A program made the translations under genes and the position numbers. A stretch of 64,000 nt of DNA from Ipomoea triloba (taxonomy: Eukaryota; Streptophyta; Magnoliopsida; Solanales; Convolvulaceae): contig NC_044918.1 of the NCBI RefSeq assembly GCF_003576645.1, positions 20,386,941-20,450,940 on the forward strand, written 5' to 3'. The notes below the pieces were generated by a model. That model worked only from the letters and a program-made list of their open reading frames with translations, had not been told where the DNA came from and made no database searches. How positions within the stretch are numbered: position 1 is the stretch's first letter; each line of letters starts with the position of its first letter. This document shows positions 47,411-59,259 of the stretch, piece by piece.

Positions 47411-49470
47411 CTATCTTCCTTCTAGTTCCTCTTTAAGTTCATCCTCAAGTACATCTTCAGCATTTCTCTGAAATTAGATAGATACAAGAATATATTAAAG
47501 ATGGGAACGAAACAGAAATATTAAAATAGCACAAAAAAGGTTTAGTGAGTTATATATATAGATACCCAAATATTGTAGGCACGAACAACAAGTCCATTAT
47601 TTCCGTAATCTCTTTGCACTTCTTGTATTTGGTTGGCAGAGTTGACAAGCCGAGAATAACAATGACACAACTCAATCAACTTTAGAGTGAGTATATCTTC
47701 AAAACTAGAAGGGATTGCTTCCAATTCATAACATTCTTTAAGAATTAGGCTCTCAAGGACATGGAAAACATTATTACCAGTGGCTTCCCAGTGCATCAAA
47801 TCTGATCCGTAAATAAGCAATGATTTTAACTGACGAAAACTACCTTGAGTTAGTTCCCAGTGTGGTCCTTGGCAAGCTCCATTTTTAAGTTTAAGCACCT
47901 GGAGGTTAGGCAACATACCAATAACTATCATAGCATCCCATGGCACCAAAGTTCCCTTCAGTTTCAATTTTTTGAGCTGTACTGGAAAAGCATACACAAC
48001 CGGAAGAAACATAGGATTGTGTCTGCTTTCAATTTTTAGTTCCTCAAGTTGATTTAAACACCTCAAATTATCCAAACAATTGGGCTCTCCAAATTCCACA
48101 CTACCCTCCATGAAAATTCCCATCACTTTTGCATTCGGAATGCTCAAAAATACTTGCTCTGTGCATTGGAATGGACGCAACCATTGAACTGTCTGTATGC
48201 ATTGATGAACCACAGTTGGAGTACCCAACACAATTGTTCTGCAAAATTGGAGATGTCTCAACTTTGGCAACTCCCAAATTTCAGGTATCAAAGGTTTGGG
48301 GTCTTCTGCACTTGTACTGACACCCCAATTTTCTAAAAGCACAAGAGTTTGTAAATTCCAATCCTTTAACAAGGGTAAACTGTTAAGAGACTTGGATGGG
48401 CGCAGAGCTAGGTATCTCAAAAGAATTAGATCCGCAACATATGAAGGTATACCGGTAATGAAGTGGAGAGAACCTAAATCTAGTACTCTCAATTTCTTGA
48501 AATGAGGGGTTGCAGGAAGTTGATAAAGTTGAGGAGTCATATGACCATCATCATGAAAGCAAAAGAGGGAACCATACCTGTTGAAGCCAGTGTGCACCTC
48601 AAGTTTAGGATACATTGATTCAAAACATAACCAACGTTCAGTCGTCGTTACAGATGAATGTGGTTCATCCAAATATCTACTTGCAGCATGTAGGAGGCCC
48701 TCCTTTATTGCTTCATTCCTACAAAAGTCATGTACGATGTCGTGCACCTTACATGACTTAATCTTGCCATCTAAGCTCAAACTGTCAACCAAAACTAAAC
48801 TCCTAGATACAAGATCCTTTATGTAAGCTCAAATTGTTTGAGCAAGCTTTGTCTTACCTATACCTCCCATGCCAACAATGAGCACAACCCTTCTTTCTCT
48901 CCGTGATTCTTGAAGAAGTAGCTCCTTTATCAGATTCACTTCCTCATGACGTCCTACCAGTGTTGTGCTCCGAAGCTTTGAACCAGCAGAATGATGATAA
49001 AGCTCACTATTTTCACTGAACAAAGAAGCAGTATCATTATCATCTTTTATTTGCAAATCTTCCATCGGCTGTTTGTTCTTCACGAACTCCATAAACTCTC
49101 CGGTGCATTCCATTGCATTTCGCAAGATTTTAAGGAATCTTTTATGTTGTATGTACTTGCGAAGTCTTCCAATCAATGGCGATCTCGGCTGCTCTGTGCC
49201 ATACCTATAAATTATTTCTGATTCAATGTCGTCTTCTATTCTTAGTGCAACCTCTTTAAGTCTCCCTTTCCACTCTTTAGTCGTCTCGTCATCATCATTC
49301 AATTGATTCTCAGAATCATTATCAAGAAAGGCTAGCAACTGAGCAAGCCTTCGGTGGAGACCTTCCACTGCTTCTGCTTCTTTCTGGTCATCAAGAACAA
49401 GACGTGGATGAGGTTGCAGGAACTCAAGCTCTATTGTTCGCATCACTGAACTTACAGCAAACCAAGCCAT
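47411..49470 (-). pseudogene. NLR4: type II NLR with most of NB-ARC deleted
   Basis: The minus-strand ATG at 49470 opens a good CC region and runs to the P-loop (GMGGIGKTKLAQTI, about residue 213), then hits TGA. Immediately after the stop, in the same frame, the sequence resumes at KDLVSRSLVLVDSLSLDG, which in NLR2 lies about 270 residues further on. The kinase-2, RNBS, GLPL and winged-helix parts are gone. The VHD motif (KVHDIVHDFC) and the LRRs are intact to the donor at 47566, and the Glu-rich last exon is at 47467-47411. A deletion of about 0.8 kb with one stop at the joint explains it. It could still encode a short CC peptide, but not a working NLR. Confidence 0.88.
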
Positions 49471-50463
49471 ATATAGCCAATACCAAAACTTGTTCCTCTC
49501 TCTCTCTCTCTGTGTTTATGAGTGTGTTTGTGTGCAATAATTATGCTCTTTAATCTGTACTCGTATGCCACCTGTGCGACACAGACTAAAATTTCGTAAG
49601 CGCGTCGTTTTATTAATTTTACTAAAATTTATATTTAACAAACAAAAGATAAATATATTGTAAAGTATTTTTAGTCACTAAAAAAAAACCTGGAAAAAAA
49701 TAAATTAAAAATAAAAACATTATACAATAAAATAAAAAAATAGTATGTCACTCCTACAATGCACGAAATATAAATTTTTTAAGTTAATATTAAAAAATGT
49801 TATAATATGTATATAATATATTATGTATTCCGTAATATTTATAGAGGGTAGCAACCACTTTTGGCTGCTAGCCTGCTACCCCTATAAAATTATTATTATT
49901 ACTATTTTTTTATTATTATTTTTTTTTGTTTTCTTTCCTTTGTCTACTCTCATCTCCCATTAAAAATTTTATTCATCTCTCCTGGGAGTCCTGGCGGAGC
50001 TGCACTACCCCGACTGTATTAGATGAAAATATCAGTCCTCTGTTATCTAATACGGAGTATATTGTTTTCTTCTTCCTACTAACCAAACCTCTGGTTACTA
50101 TTCAATGAAAATAACAGTCAAACATAACCCTCTCGTGTGAATCCCAAATTACTGTGCCTTTTTTTTTTTTTTTGAAAACATACATTATGTCTGTTAAAAC
50201 CCTAAGAAACTACAATTACTTGTCAATTGCAGTAATTCACTAAGTCATGCTGAAAGATTCCACAAATTTGCAATGGAGACACAAAAGAGGAAAACCCAAT
50301 TAAGTGATTGATTAAAGTATTATTTTTTTGAAAGGTTGATTAAAGTATTATTATTTGTACAATAGAAATAAAACAAACAAATATCACCACTTGCTGTGTC
50401 TTTTTTTTTTTTTTTTGAAAACCAACTTGTTGTGTTTTGTGCTTTGTGTATGTATTATTTAAT
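49471..50463. other. NLR4 upstream region and intergenic DNA
   Basis: The first 90 bases carry the CT tract and 'tatagccaatacc' that mirror the NLR2 promoter. The rest is AT-rich with T runs at 50160-50173 and 50401-50417. No gene is visible. Confidence 0.5.
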
Positions 50464-50740
50464 ACTTATGCTTTTTTGTAATGGTTGGGAGCAGCTGGCC
50501 TTTGAAATTTCTTACACATGCATGCATGTTTAGGTTGGCAGTTGGCTGGTTGAATTGCAAGTTCAAATGCATGTGATTTAGGTTTTATCGCAAGTGTAGG
50601 TTATTATATCAGCGTGTACTTGGTAGGTTTATGATACTTCTCTGTGGGTCTGGGGTTTATTTTGTTTGATGCAGGGTTTGCTGCTTCCACTGAGCTGCAA
50701 GTGCGCTCATTGCAGACTGTAGTCTGTAGAGGGGTTGGCT
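50464..50740 (+). pseudogene. Second NLR ghost: type II 3' flank without a gene
   Basis: 'gtaatggttgggagcagctg', 'catgcatgcatgtttaggtt', 'ttgaattgcaagttcaaatg' and 'tttgatgcagggttt' match the NLR2 3' flank (30238-30400) and the inverse of the NLR4 flank. No NLR coding sequence precedes it. Apart from the Helitron it is the last recognisable piece before the receptor kinase flank at 58467. Confidence 0.7.
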
Positions 50741-52764
50741 GCAGGTACTACAGGCTGCTATGGTTCTTGCTGCACTTCGGTTGTTTGTTTTGGTCTGGGC
50801 AATCCTTATATCCTGGTCTAAGATCCACCATACGTATTATAGACTTTGGTTCAAATGATGTATCTGTAATTAACACATTATATACTTCCATTTTATTTAC
50901 TTATAGTTTACACATTATGAATTTAGAGCAAGATTAGAACATGTATATAATCAGGTAACAAAAAGTATATCTACTATACTATATATCTACTTATATATCT
51001 ACTATACTATAAGAGCCAAAGAGAGTTAGGCCTAAAATAGGTAGAAAAAATGGCGGTCAAATTATTTAATCAAATGGATGGTTCAGATGAATTATTTAAT
51101 CAAATAGATGGTTAAGATAATTCAGATTAATATTATAGATATTACCTAATTTAACCTTACTTTTATGATTATCCGTTAAGTTTTTCGTTAAATATTCTCT
51201 TCTCCGTTAATATTCCGTTAACTTTTAACTTACCCATTAATTTCTATAAGAAATGTCTTAGGTTTGAACCTCATCTCAATCAAGTTTGACATAATTAAGT
51301 TTCTCACTCTATTTTACTCTTATTAAATTAAATAAATTAGTAGTTACAACAAAAAATGATACATATGTATTTCTTTAATTTAGAATTATGTGTCTACAAT
51401 ACCTTTATTTGAAAAAATTATTCATTATCAAAAAATTAAATTAAATAAGAGAAATAATTTCATTAGTTATATTGTCTTTAGTTTCTCTCATGCAAAGATT
51501 CTTTACATTCAAATTTATCAATTGATATTCATTACATTGTCCATTATCTTATTTTTACGATATCTTGTAATTAAATATCAAAGTTATAGTACAAAATAAT
51601 GTTATATATTTATTTACCAAGTATTTTATTAGTACTATGAAAAAATTTTAAAATAATTTGAAGCTAATTATATTAACTACTTGGGGATTGGTTGACAAAG
51701 AAAGTACTCAAATAACCCAACAAATTGAAGCAGAATCGCTCTATTTTACTCTTATTGAATTAAATAAATTAGTAGTTACACCAAAAAATGATACATATGT
51801 ATTTCTTTAATACCATGAAAAAAATAAAAAAAGAATAGTTTGAAACCAATCATATTAACTAATTTGGGGATTTGTTGACAACGAAAGTACTCAAATAACC
51901 CATTACCCAGCAAATTGAAGCGAGAAACTAACTTTTAATATCTTTGGAATACATAATATTTTAAATTTTCACATTTTTATTAATTTATTTAATCTTTTTT
52001 CTTAAACTAGAGATTTCTTTATCCACAATAACTCATTCAACAACAATGGTTGAACAAAATGAACCCCAAGCAGAACACCTAAAGGAAAGTCCATAGCTCC
52101 TATATCATAATTGTAACACCCCAATTTTCACAACTTGGATTTACTACAAAATCCCTAATAATACAATACATTGCGGAAGCGTCTAACCAGCAGAAAACTG
52201 GGTGTTACCGCCACGCTTAGGTATCTCTCTTATACCCAAACGTTAAGGCTAAACTTACATCATCAAACAACCACATCAACCTTCAAGAGTGTACATATGG
52301 AACTAATCTTTCCAGGGTGTCTATTCTAGGATAGAGTAGTCTTCAACCTCGACTCACATCCTATTCAGAGTTCATCGAGCCACAGAGGCCCACGCTAGAC
52401 TGCATCTAATAAAGGACACAATGAAGTGTAGTTAGCGCGATGGCTAAGTAAGGAAATCCATTGTCACTCAAAAGTAAACAAAGGTTTCGAAAAACATAAT
52501 TTTCAGAAAAACCGTAAGCTTTACCCATAAGTTGCAATCTTCCTGCAACCAGATTAACAACCAAAACAGTACAATACAGTATATAAGTGACATCAGCACA
52601 TAACACTTCCATTTCCGAGAATTTCATAATTTAACTCAAAGTGAGATTCACAACGCACGCTTTACTGATTAGGACTTACGACCTTTTATTCTGCAATCTA
52701 GTTACGGAGTAACTAGATTTTATAATTAGTAAAAACGCTCAATAATTTCATAACTTCTTTTTCC

Positions 52765-53430
52765 TCTCAGCGAATAGACTTCGCTCTGCAGTATGAGTCG
52801 ATCATACAAAAATATCTCAATAACACTCTCACTCAGCGAATAGACTTCTCTCTGCAGTATGAATTAATCATACAAAACCTCGCAATAACTCCTCTGCAGT
52901 ATGAATTAATCATACAAAACCTCGCAATAACTCTTTCACAGTATGAATTAATCATACAAAACCTCGCAATAACTCTTTCACTCAGCGAATAGACTTCGCT
53001 CTGCATCGCAATAACTCTTTCACTCAGCGAATAGACTTCGCTCTGCAGCGCAATAACTCTTTCACTCAGCGAATAGACTTCGCTCTGCAGTATGAAAACT
53101 CTTTCACTCAGCGAATAGACTTCGCTCTGCAGTATGAATTAATCATACAAAACCTTTCAATAACTCTCTCACTCAGCGAATAGACTTCGCTCTACAGTAT
53201 GAATTAATCATACAAAACCTCGCAATAACTCTTTCACTCAGCGAATAGACTTCGCTCTGCAGTATGAATTAATCATACAAAGACATCTCACCATTCTCTC
53301 AGCGAATAGACTTCGCTCTGCAGTATGAATTAATCATACAAAGATATCTCACCATTCTCTCAGCGAATAGACTTCGCTCTGCAGTATGAATTAATCATAC
53401 AAAACCTCACAATAACTCTTTCACTCAAGA
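52765..53430. repeat. Minisatellite in the LTR ('cactcagcgaatagacttcg')
   Basis: About ten irregular units of 45-70 bases mix two modules: 'actcagcgaatagacttcgc' with 'tctgcagtatga', and 'attaatcatacaaaacctcg' with 'caataactcttt'. Some units lack one module, so array structure is higher-order and probably still unstable. Confidence 0.85.
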
Positions 53431-53455
53431 TTAAAAACACCGGGGAAAAGTTCGG

Positions 53456-55032
53456 TGGTTGTAGCTTTTAGGTACACGCAAATACCCGAAGTATTCCGGG
53501 GTTATCGATCCACAGGGAATGGTTGGTCAAGCACTAACTCGGATTGATTCTTGTGAAGCTAGTTCGACAATAGCATGGTTATAACAACAAAACTAAATAA
53601 CAAAAATAAAAAACAACAAATGAAGAGAGATATATTAGATGCAACATATGTAAGGATATGGATCGGGTCAATATCTATCATGTGTCAAACAAATGTAGAA
53701 AAGAAGTTTTATCCCTTGTGAATGGAGGAAATGCACTAAAGTCCTCGGTGCCACTCTCGTGATCTACCCGAGTGTGCCAAACCGCAAGTTATCTACTCTC
53801 GTAGTCTACAAGCGAGGCTCGTTTTAAAGATCCTAAGCAAATCAACATTCCCAAACCCAAGTTAATCCTACAAGTTGTGAGGAGGTAGCCTAAACTAACC
53901 TCTAGATTCCAACACGCTGTCACCCGTGAAGGAACCGTTTTGGCTAACTTCTAAATTCCAACCCGCTCTCGCCAGTGAAGGAACCGAAGATTAGCCGAGA
54001 AATCCCCCTACAATTTATCAAGCTCTCGCATTGTATAAATCATAGGTGTGGCAAGAGTGTTCTAGTCATGCCCGATTCTCACCGTGACACAACAACAAAC
54101 AAGCATGTAATTGGATCCAATAATCACACACTTTTAATAACAAGTCTTGCACACAACAACTCATAGAAGCTAAACTAACAATTCATAATAATTGAAGAAT
54201 AAACAACAATCTAGACATAAACACAATCCATAATCCAAATATAAATAAATTTAAGAACAAGCATCTTGATACAAGGTTAGCTCAAGGTAAATTAAGGAAA
54301 GAAAGGGAATAAATTCCCCTCGATCCATCGGTTGAAGCTCATAACCTTGTATCATCCCTCTTCTTATTACAAAATAAAATCCTATTCTACTCCTACACTA
54401 CTAAACAAGCCTCACTTGGAGGTCTACATTTTTAAGGAGAAGAAAAGGATTAAAGAGAGAAAAGGGACTAATCTAATCTCAAAATTGGATATTGAAGAAT
54501 GGAGAAATGAGGGGTATTTATAGTTGGGTAAAGGCAGGGGCAAAATTGGAATTTGGACTGCAGAATTCTCACGCATGGTCAACAATTTTCGCCGCGGCGA
54601 AAGTCCAAAAATCCGGGCAGTGTGAAAATGGACAATAGGCGTCTGTTTCAGGACGCAGACAGACGCCTATTGTCCTCCTCCAGAATTTCTGCAGCATCTT
54701 CCACTTTCTCTTTTTGCTTTTGGCTCCATGTTTTATGCCTCTTTTTGCCTTCTTTCATTTGTCTTTTGCTTCCCACTCATCACATCATTCCACCAAATCA
54801 TGTCTTCCACCTACTTGGTGCAATTAAATATACACATACAAAACAAGATTATAAATGCCACTACAAAATATTAATATTATGCTCAATTATCAAATCTTCA
54901 TCATCTTTGGTCAAATAATAATTATTTATCACAATGAAGAAATTCAATATTATTAAGAACATAATATTAATATTTAGTGGTAGAAATGGATTTAAATATG
55001 GGGTAAAAATATGACCAAATATACTCTTATCA
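53456..55032 (-). mobile_element. Nested solo LTR, 5-bp target duplication TTCGG
   Basis: Plus-strand ends TGGTTGTAGC and ACTCTTATCA, so TGATAAGAGT...CAACCA on the minus strand. TTCGG flanks it at 53451-53455 and 55033-55037. The end shares 'attccggggttatcgatcca' with the LTR at 15726, so they belong to one superfamily. A minus-strand TATAAATA box lies at 54515-54522. A perfect 16-bp inverted repeat (54631-54646 and 54661-54676, GGACAATAGGCGTCTG) lies about 110 bases upstream of it. Confidence 0.9.
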
Positions 55033-56763
55033 TTCGGTCAAAAACGAGTCGAAAACGAAATCGCGTCGCGAAAATTCGCGGTTATCCGCAGCGGCGGACG
55101 CACAGCGGACGCGTGCGTCCGAGCTGCGTCCGCTGGTTCGGCAAATGACGCCGAAAAACTGGGCGCCACGGACGCGCAGCGGACACCGTAACTCTGGGCG
55201 TCGATGGACGCGCGTCCAAGGCCGCGTCCATACAAATTTTTGGTCAAACTTGTTTCTAACCATTCCTTTTCAGCAAATTTCAGCTTGGCGCAGTCCGAAA
55301 GATTGAGCCGGTAAAAATAGTTCCCGAACTCTTTTTCATTTGAAATTTTTATGGTAGAACCCCAACTTATAGTACTTGATGTCCATAAAAAGTTTTGGTC
55401 ATTTTGATCTGCGAATAAACACAGAAAATTCCAATTTACCCTTGGCAGTGTGCTGTCCAGAATTTTTCTCTCTGGACCAGTTTTGGAAAAAAATTCGAAA
55501 ATCATACTTATACTACTCCGATAATTATGAAATTTTATATGCAGGTTCTACACTTATAGAACTACATGTCTAAAAAAAATAGGATCAAAATACCTTACCA
55601 ATATTTCCCAATAAATCTCGGAAGTTACTGCCAGAGACTATCTTTATTATTTTTTCAATATTTTCACAAGTATAAGCCTATATGGACATAAACACAACAT
55701 ATACATGCATAAATTAACTATGAACATGCATACTAAAAATTACTAAACATTAAAGTGTAGTTTCTTTGAGCCAACTTGTAGATCCATAAACTTAACACAT
55801 AATTTTCACATAAAATTCCTAGTCACATAATTTACTAGCATTTGATCACCTTCAAGTGACTAAATCAACTTAAAGGATTCCTTACCTTTCTAGAAGATTT
55901 TAAAACCGTAGAAGTTGATGATTTTCTCCTTCAAACTTTTCACCGAAGATCCTAAACAAAATCACCATAACAACATTTTCATGAACTCTTAGCTTAAACT
56001 TAAGTTCTAGGGAGGATTTAACCGAACAAAACCAAAGCCTTACCTATACTAGAGCACTTGAGTTGAAGAGATAGTTAGGGAGTCCTTGGATCACAATGTA
56101 GAAGACTAAGTTTTTCTTTCCTTCTTCTTTCTTTCCTTATGATTTTCGAAAATGTGGGAGATGAGAGAGATGATGATGGAGAGTTTAGCTTGTAGCTTAA
56201 GGGATCAAGTACACCATGCCATACCTCTTATGACACACCATTAATGAAATTACCATGTGGTAATTAAGAGTGCCACTTGTCAACTCCCCATGGTGGCTCC
56301 TTGAAGAACAAAATTTACTTGCTAGTTTGGGGTTAAATCAGATGAAAGTTCGGAGGATTATAGCTTAATTCGGGAAAATTCTAACACCAAAATTATCCTA
56401 AAAATAATCCCGTCATTAACCACTAAAATTGGGAATTTTTCGGTATCTCGCGAAATATAGGTACGAAGTCCGTAACAAATTTCACTCTTACAGTTCGTCT
56501 AATCTTCACTGACTGAGTAGGAAGTTCACGCTTAATCGTATCATACTTAATAATCAATTTTCTAGGAAAAATCGAACTGTATATACGTCCTTAAAAATTT
56601 TACGGTTCGTGACCGGTACGTAGCTCGCAGCTTTATTAATAACTAGTCTTACTCATAAAAATCCTTCTGAAGTACCGAGAGATCATCTCATAAATGTCAT
56701 AGCCTTCGAAAAATATTTTTCGAACCTTAAACTTTGTCGGAAAAGCCGAGGGGTTACAATAAT

Positions 56764-56902
56764 CTCATTGCATGATGTTATCATCTATGCTACCAACAAT
56801 AACCGAATTGCAAATAACACACTACCAACAAAAAGGAAGAGAACAAATAGTAAAGATAAAGATAATGACAATGTTACTCAAAAGAGAATTAAGAACATTT
56901 AG
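56764..56902 (+). pseudogene. Possible C-terminal tail of a Helitron RPA-like gene
   Basis: Directly after the LTR insertion an open frame reads SLHDVIIYATNNN, then LPTKRKRTNSKDKD, and ends NVTQKRIKNI before TAG. This Lys/Asn-rich basic tail is what RPA-like genes in plant Helitrons often end with, and it points to the Helitron 3' end as expected. The upstream side has a stop and the large insertion. No catalytic or zinc residue is visible, so the call is tentative. Confidence 0.35.
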
Positions 56903-57023
56903 AAAAATTCAAATTAAAAGTAGTATTTATTTAGACTATAATTTTTAGACCAAATATTTATACTATCGATTTTACAAAGTTGCAAACATTTATTTTAGTA
57001 ATAATTATAATGAATTTTCTATA

Positions 57024-57797
57024 GGGAAAATGACACTTTTTCCCCCTATGTTATATGCTTATAGCACTTTTCCTCCCTGTGTTATTAAAGTGGTAGTTTT
57101 CCCCCCTCAGTTATTTTAAAAGTGATAGTTTTCTCCCTTGTAATGTTAAATTGACATTTTTGTCCTTAAAATAACTATTTCATTTATTTTTATTCTCCAA
57201 TCAATTGTTACTAATATGTATGGAAGATCACGGTTCGATACGAACCTAATCGAACACTGTAGCAATTGAACTTAAATAGTATAGACGGTTACGGTTACGA
57301 TTCAGAACCGAAAAAATAAAATAAAATAATTGTTAAATTTAGACTATTTTTAAATAAGAAATAAAATTATAAAAATAAATACGTAGTAAATAAATACATA
57401 AGTTTTCATTGGCGGTTTAAAATCGAAATTGGAACCGAACCGTACCGATTTATCAAAATAAGTGTTTGATTATTTTCACTATATATGACTGTGGTTAAGT
57501 TCCAGTTCACCGTTCAACAATTATTTAATTTTAAATTTTTCGGTTCTGAATCGTAACCAGAACCGTCCATACTATTTCGATATGATTGCTACAGTGGTTG
57601 GTTAGGTTCGAACCGAATCGTGATCATCCATACATATAAATAATAATTTGTTGGAGAAAAAAATTAATAAATGAAATAATTATTTTTAAGGGTAACAATG
57701 ACAATTTAACATTTCAGGAGGGAAAAGTGCCACTTTAATAACACAAGGGGAAAAGTGCTATATGCACATAACATAGGGGGAAAAATGTCATTTTCCC
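57024..57797. mobile_element. Mutator-type MITE, 9-bp target duplication TTTTCTATA
   Basis: Terminal inverted repeats start GGGAAAATGACA and end TGTCATTTTCCC. TTTTCTATA flanks at 57015-57023 and 57798-57806. The inversion continues inward ('ggttctgaatcgtaaccaga' with 'acggttacgattcagaacc'), so almost the whole 774 bp folds back. There is no coding capacity. Confidence 0.9.
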
Positions 57798-58466
57798 TTT
57801 TCTATATTATGTTGGATTCATATACTTTGAGTTAGATATTTAAATAAAAAAATGCGACATTCAATTACTCATGTATAAACTTCTCCTATATAATTCTGCA
57901 TTGATATACTTTCAAATATTTATTTAAATATAAACATTGGGCATTAACCCATTCGCGCAATGCGCGTATAAAACTAGTTATATATTAAGAGTTAATTGAA
58001 GTAGCCAACTATCATATAGTGTGATGACATCTTGGTTATCCTTCCAAATAGGTAGTTATATTGTACTTCCAATAACTTTTCTTGTGAAATCCTATATATT
58101 TTAGACAAATGTATTTTCATCACTTCAATATTTTTTTTTTTAATTTTCTGAATGAACTAATCCCAACAAAAATCATTGGTAGTAATTTCAAATTTAGTCC
58201 CAGATAATGAATTTTGTTATTTAACAACCTAGACTATCATACATGATTGCAGTAGGCGCTAGGCGATAGACTAGTGCCTAGACTGATTTTTGTATTAGTG
58301 CTATCATATTTTAATTTGGACACTTTTGAAATTCGATGATTTTTTCATATGAAATCCTATTTCAAGTAAGGGCATTTTCTGAAGACAAATAAAATGTTTT
58401 TTTTTTTTTTTTTTTGCTAATTACCTAATTTTTATTGTCAAATTTGTACTTGTGATCTCGTGGTTG

Positions 58467-59259
58467 GCTTTGGGGCTAGGGCCAACAATGGGGCCTTGGC
58501 CCCTCTAGTTAATACGGGTTGACCTATTCTGACTTGATTTGATCTGCATCTTCGAGTCGGATTGCTCCGGACAGGTCTCAAATATATTTATCAAATGAAA
58601 ATTTTCTTGTATCCAACGATCTTTTAATTGGATTTTATTTCATGTAATTTTATTAGGAATAAATTGATATTGAAATGTAGAATATATACATTTTGGAATG
58701 AGAATAAGAAAGCTGGATTAAGGGGAAAACTAAATCTGCAAAAAAGAAGAATACAGACAATTGTGAAAAGCCTAACTAGTAACTAGACGAGGTTATTTAA
58801 CCGACCCGGCATGTCAGCATACTGAAGGCATAGCAATAACGAATGATGGGAGGATGGATTTAGCTCAATGATTTACTTGACAATATTTGTGAGAAGAGAT
58901 TAAGATTTAAATTTTGACGATGACAGTATGAAAATTATGTTTAAATTTAGCAAATTCTTTGAACTATTAAATCATCCTGATTTACATTCTTTGACATGTT
59001 CTATTGGATCAAGTGTAAGGACTCTTAGAGTTGCGAATTCAATCATTTGGGAAAAACAATAACACATGACATTGATATTTTGCAGAAGGATCATGCTTAG
59101 TCCCTCTACATTTACTACTTATAAAGTTTTATTTGATTAAAATATTAAAAAAAATCAAACTAATTAAAACTTGTGGGAAGTGACAAGTTTATAAGTGGTA
59201 AAGGTAGGATACTAAACATTTTTCCTTTCTAGAAACTGAATCGACGCATTACAATTATA
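58467..59259 (-). other. 3' flank of the receptor kinase
   Basis: No gene, but this stretch is the parent-like version of the copy at 30405-31136 and partly of 46820-47040. It contains a near-palindrome 'ggggccttggcccc' and, closer to the gene, 'ctacatttactacttataaag'. Confidence 0.7.

Larger units (their letters stand above)
52112..56758. mobile_element. Solo LTR (gypsy type, TGTAACACCCC...GGGGTTACA), 5-bp target duplication ATAAT
   Basis: Begins TGTAACACCCC and ends GAGGGGTTACA, with ATAAT at 52107-52111 and 56759-56763. Without the nested 1.58 kb LTR it is about 3.07 kb, long enough for a Tekay/Del-like chromovirus LTR, but the group is an inference. It contains a minisatellite (52765-53430) and GC-rich palindromes, including TGGACGCGCGTCCA (55205-55218). 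No gag-pol sequence is present. Confidence 0.82.
50998..57977 (+). mobile_element. Helitron carrying nested insertions
   Basis: The 5' end 'TCTACTATACTATAAGAGCC' begins after an A (50997). The 3' end is hairpin CGCGC-AAT-GCGCG (57954-57966), then 'TATAAAACTAG' ending at 57977, followed by T. This TC...CTAG structure between A and T is the plant Helitron signature. Subtracting the nested solo LTRs (52112-56758) and the MITE (57024-57797) leaves about 1.6 kb. The left part has two direct copies of a 70-base block (51305-51375, 51735-51810). A short basic reading frame that may be the tail of an RPA-like gene lies at 56764-56902. Confidence 0.8.

Noticed and set aside
54553..54918. 121-residue open frame
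   Set aside because: Lies wholly inside the solo LTR at 53456-55032 and has no domain.
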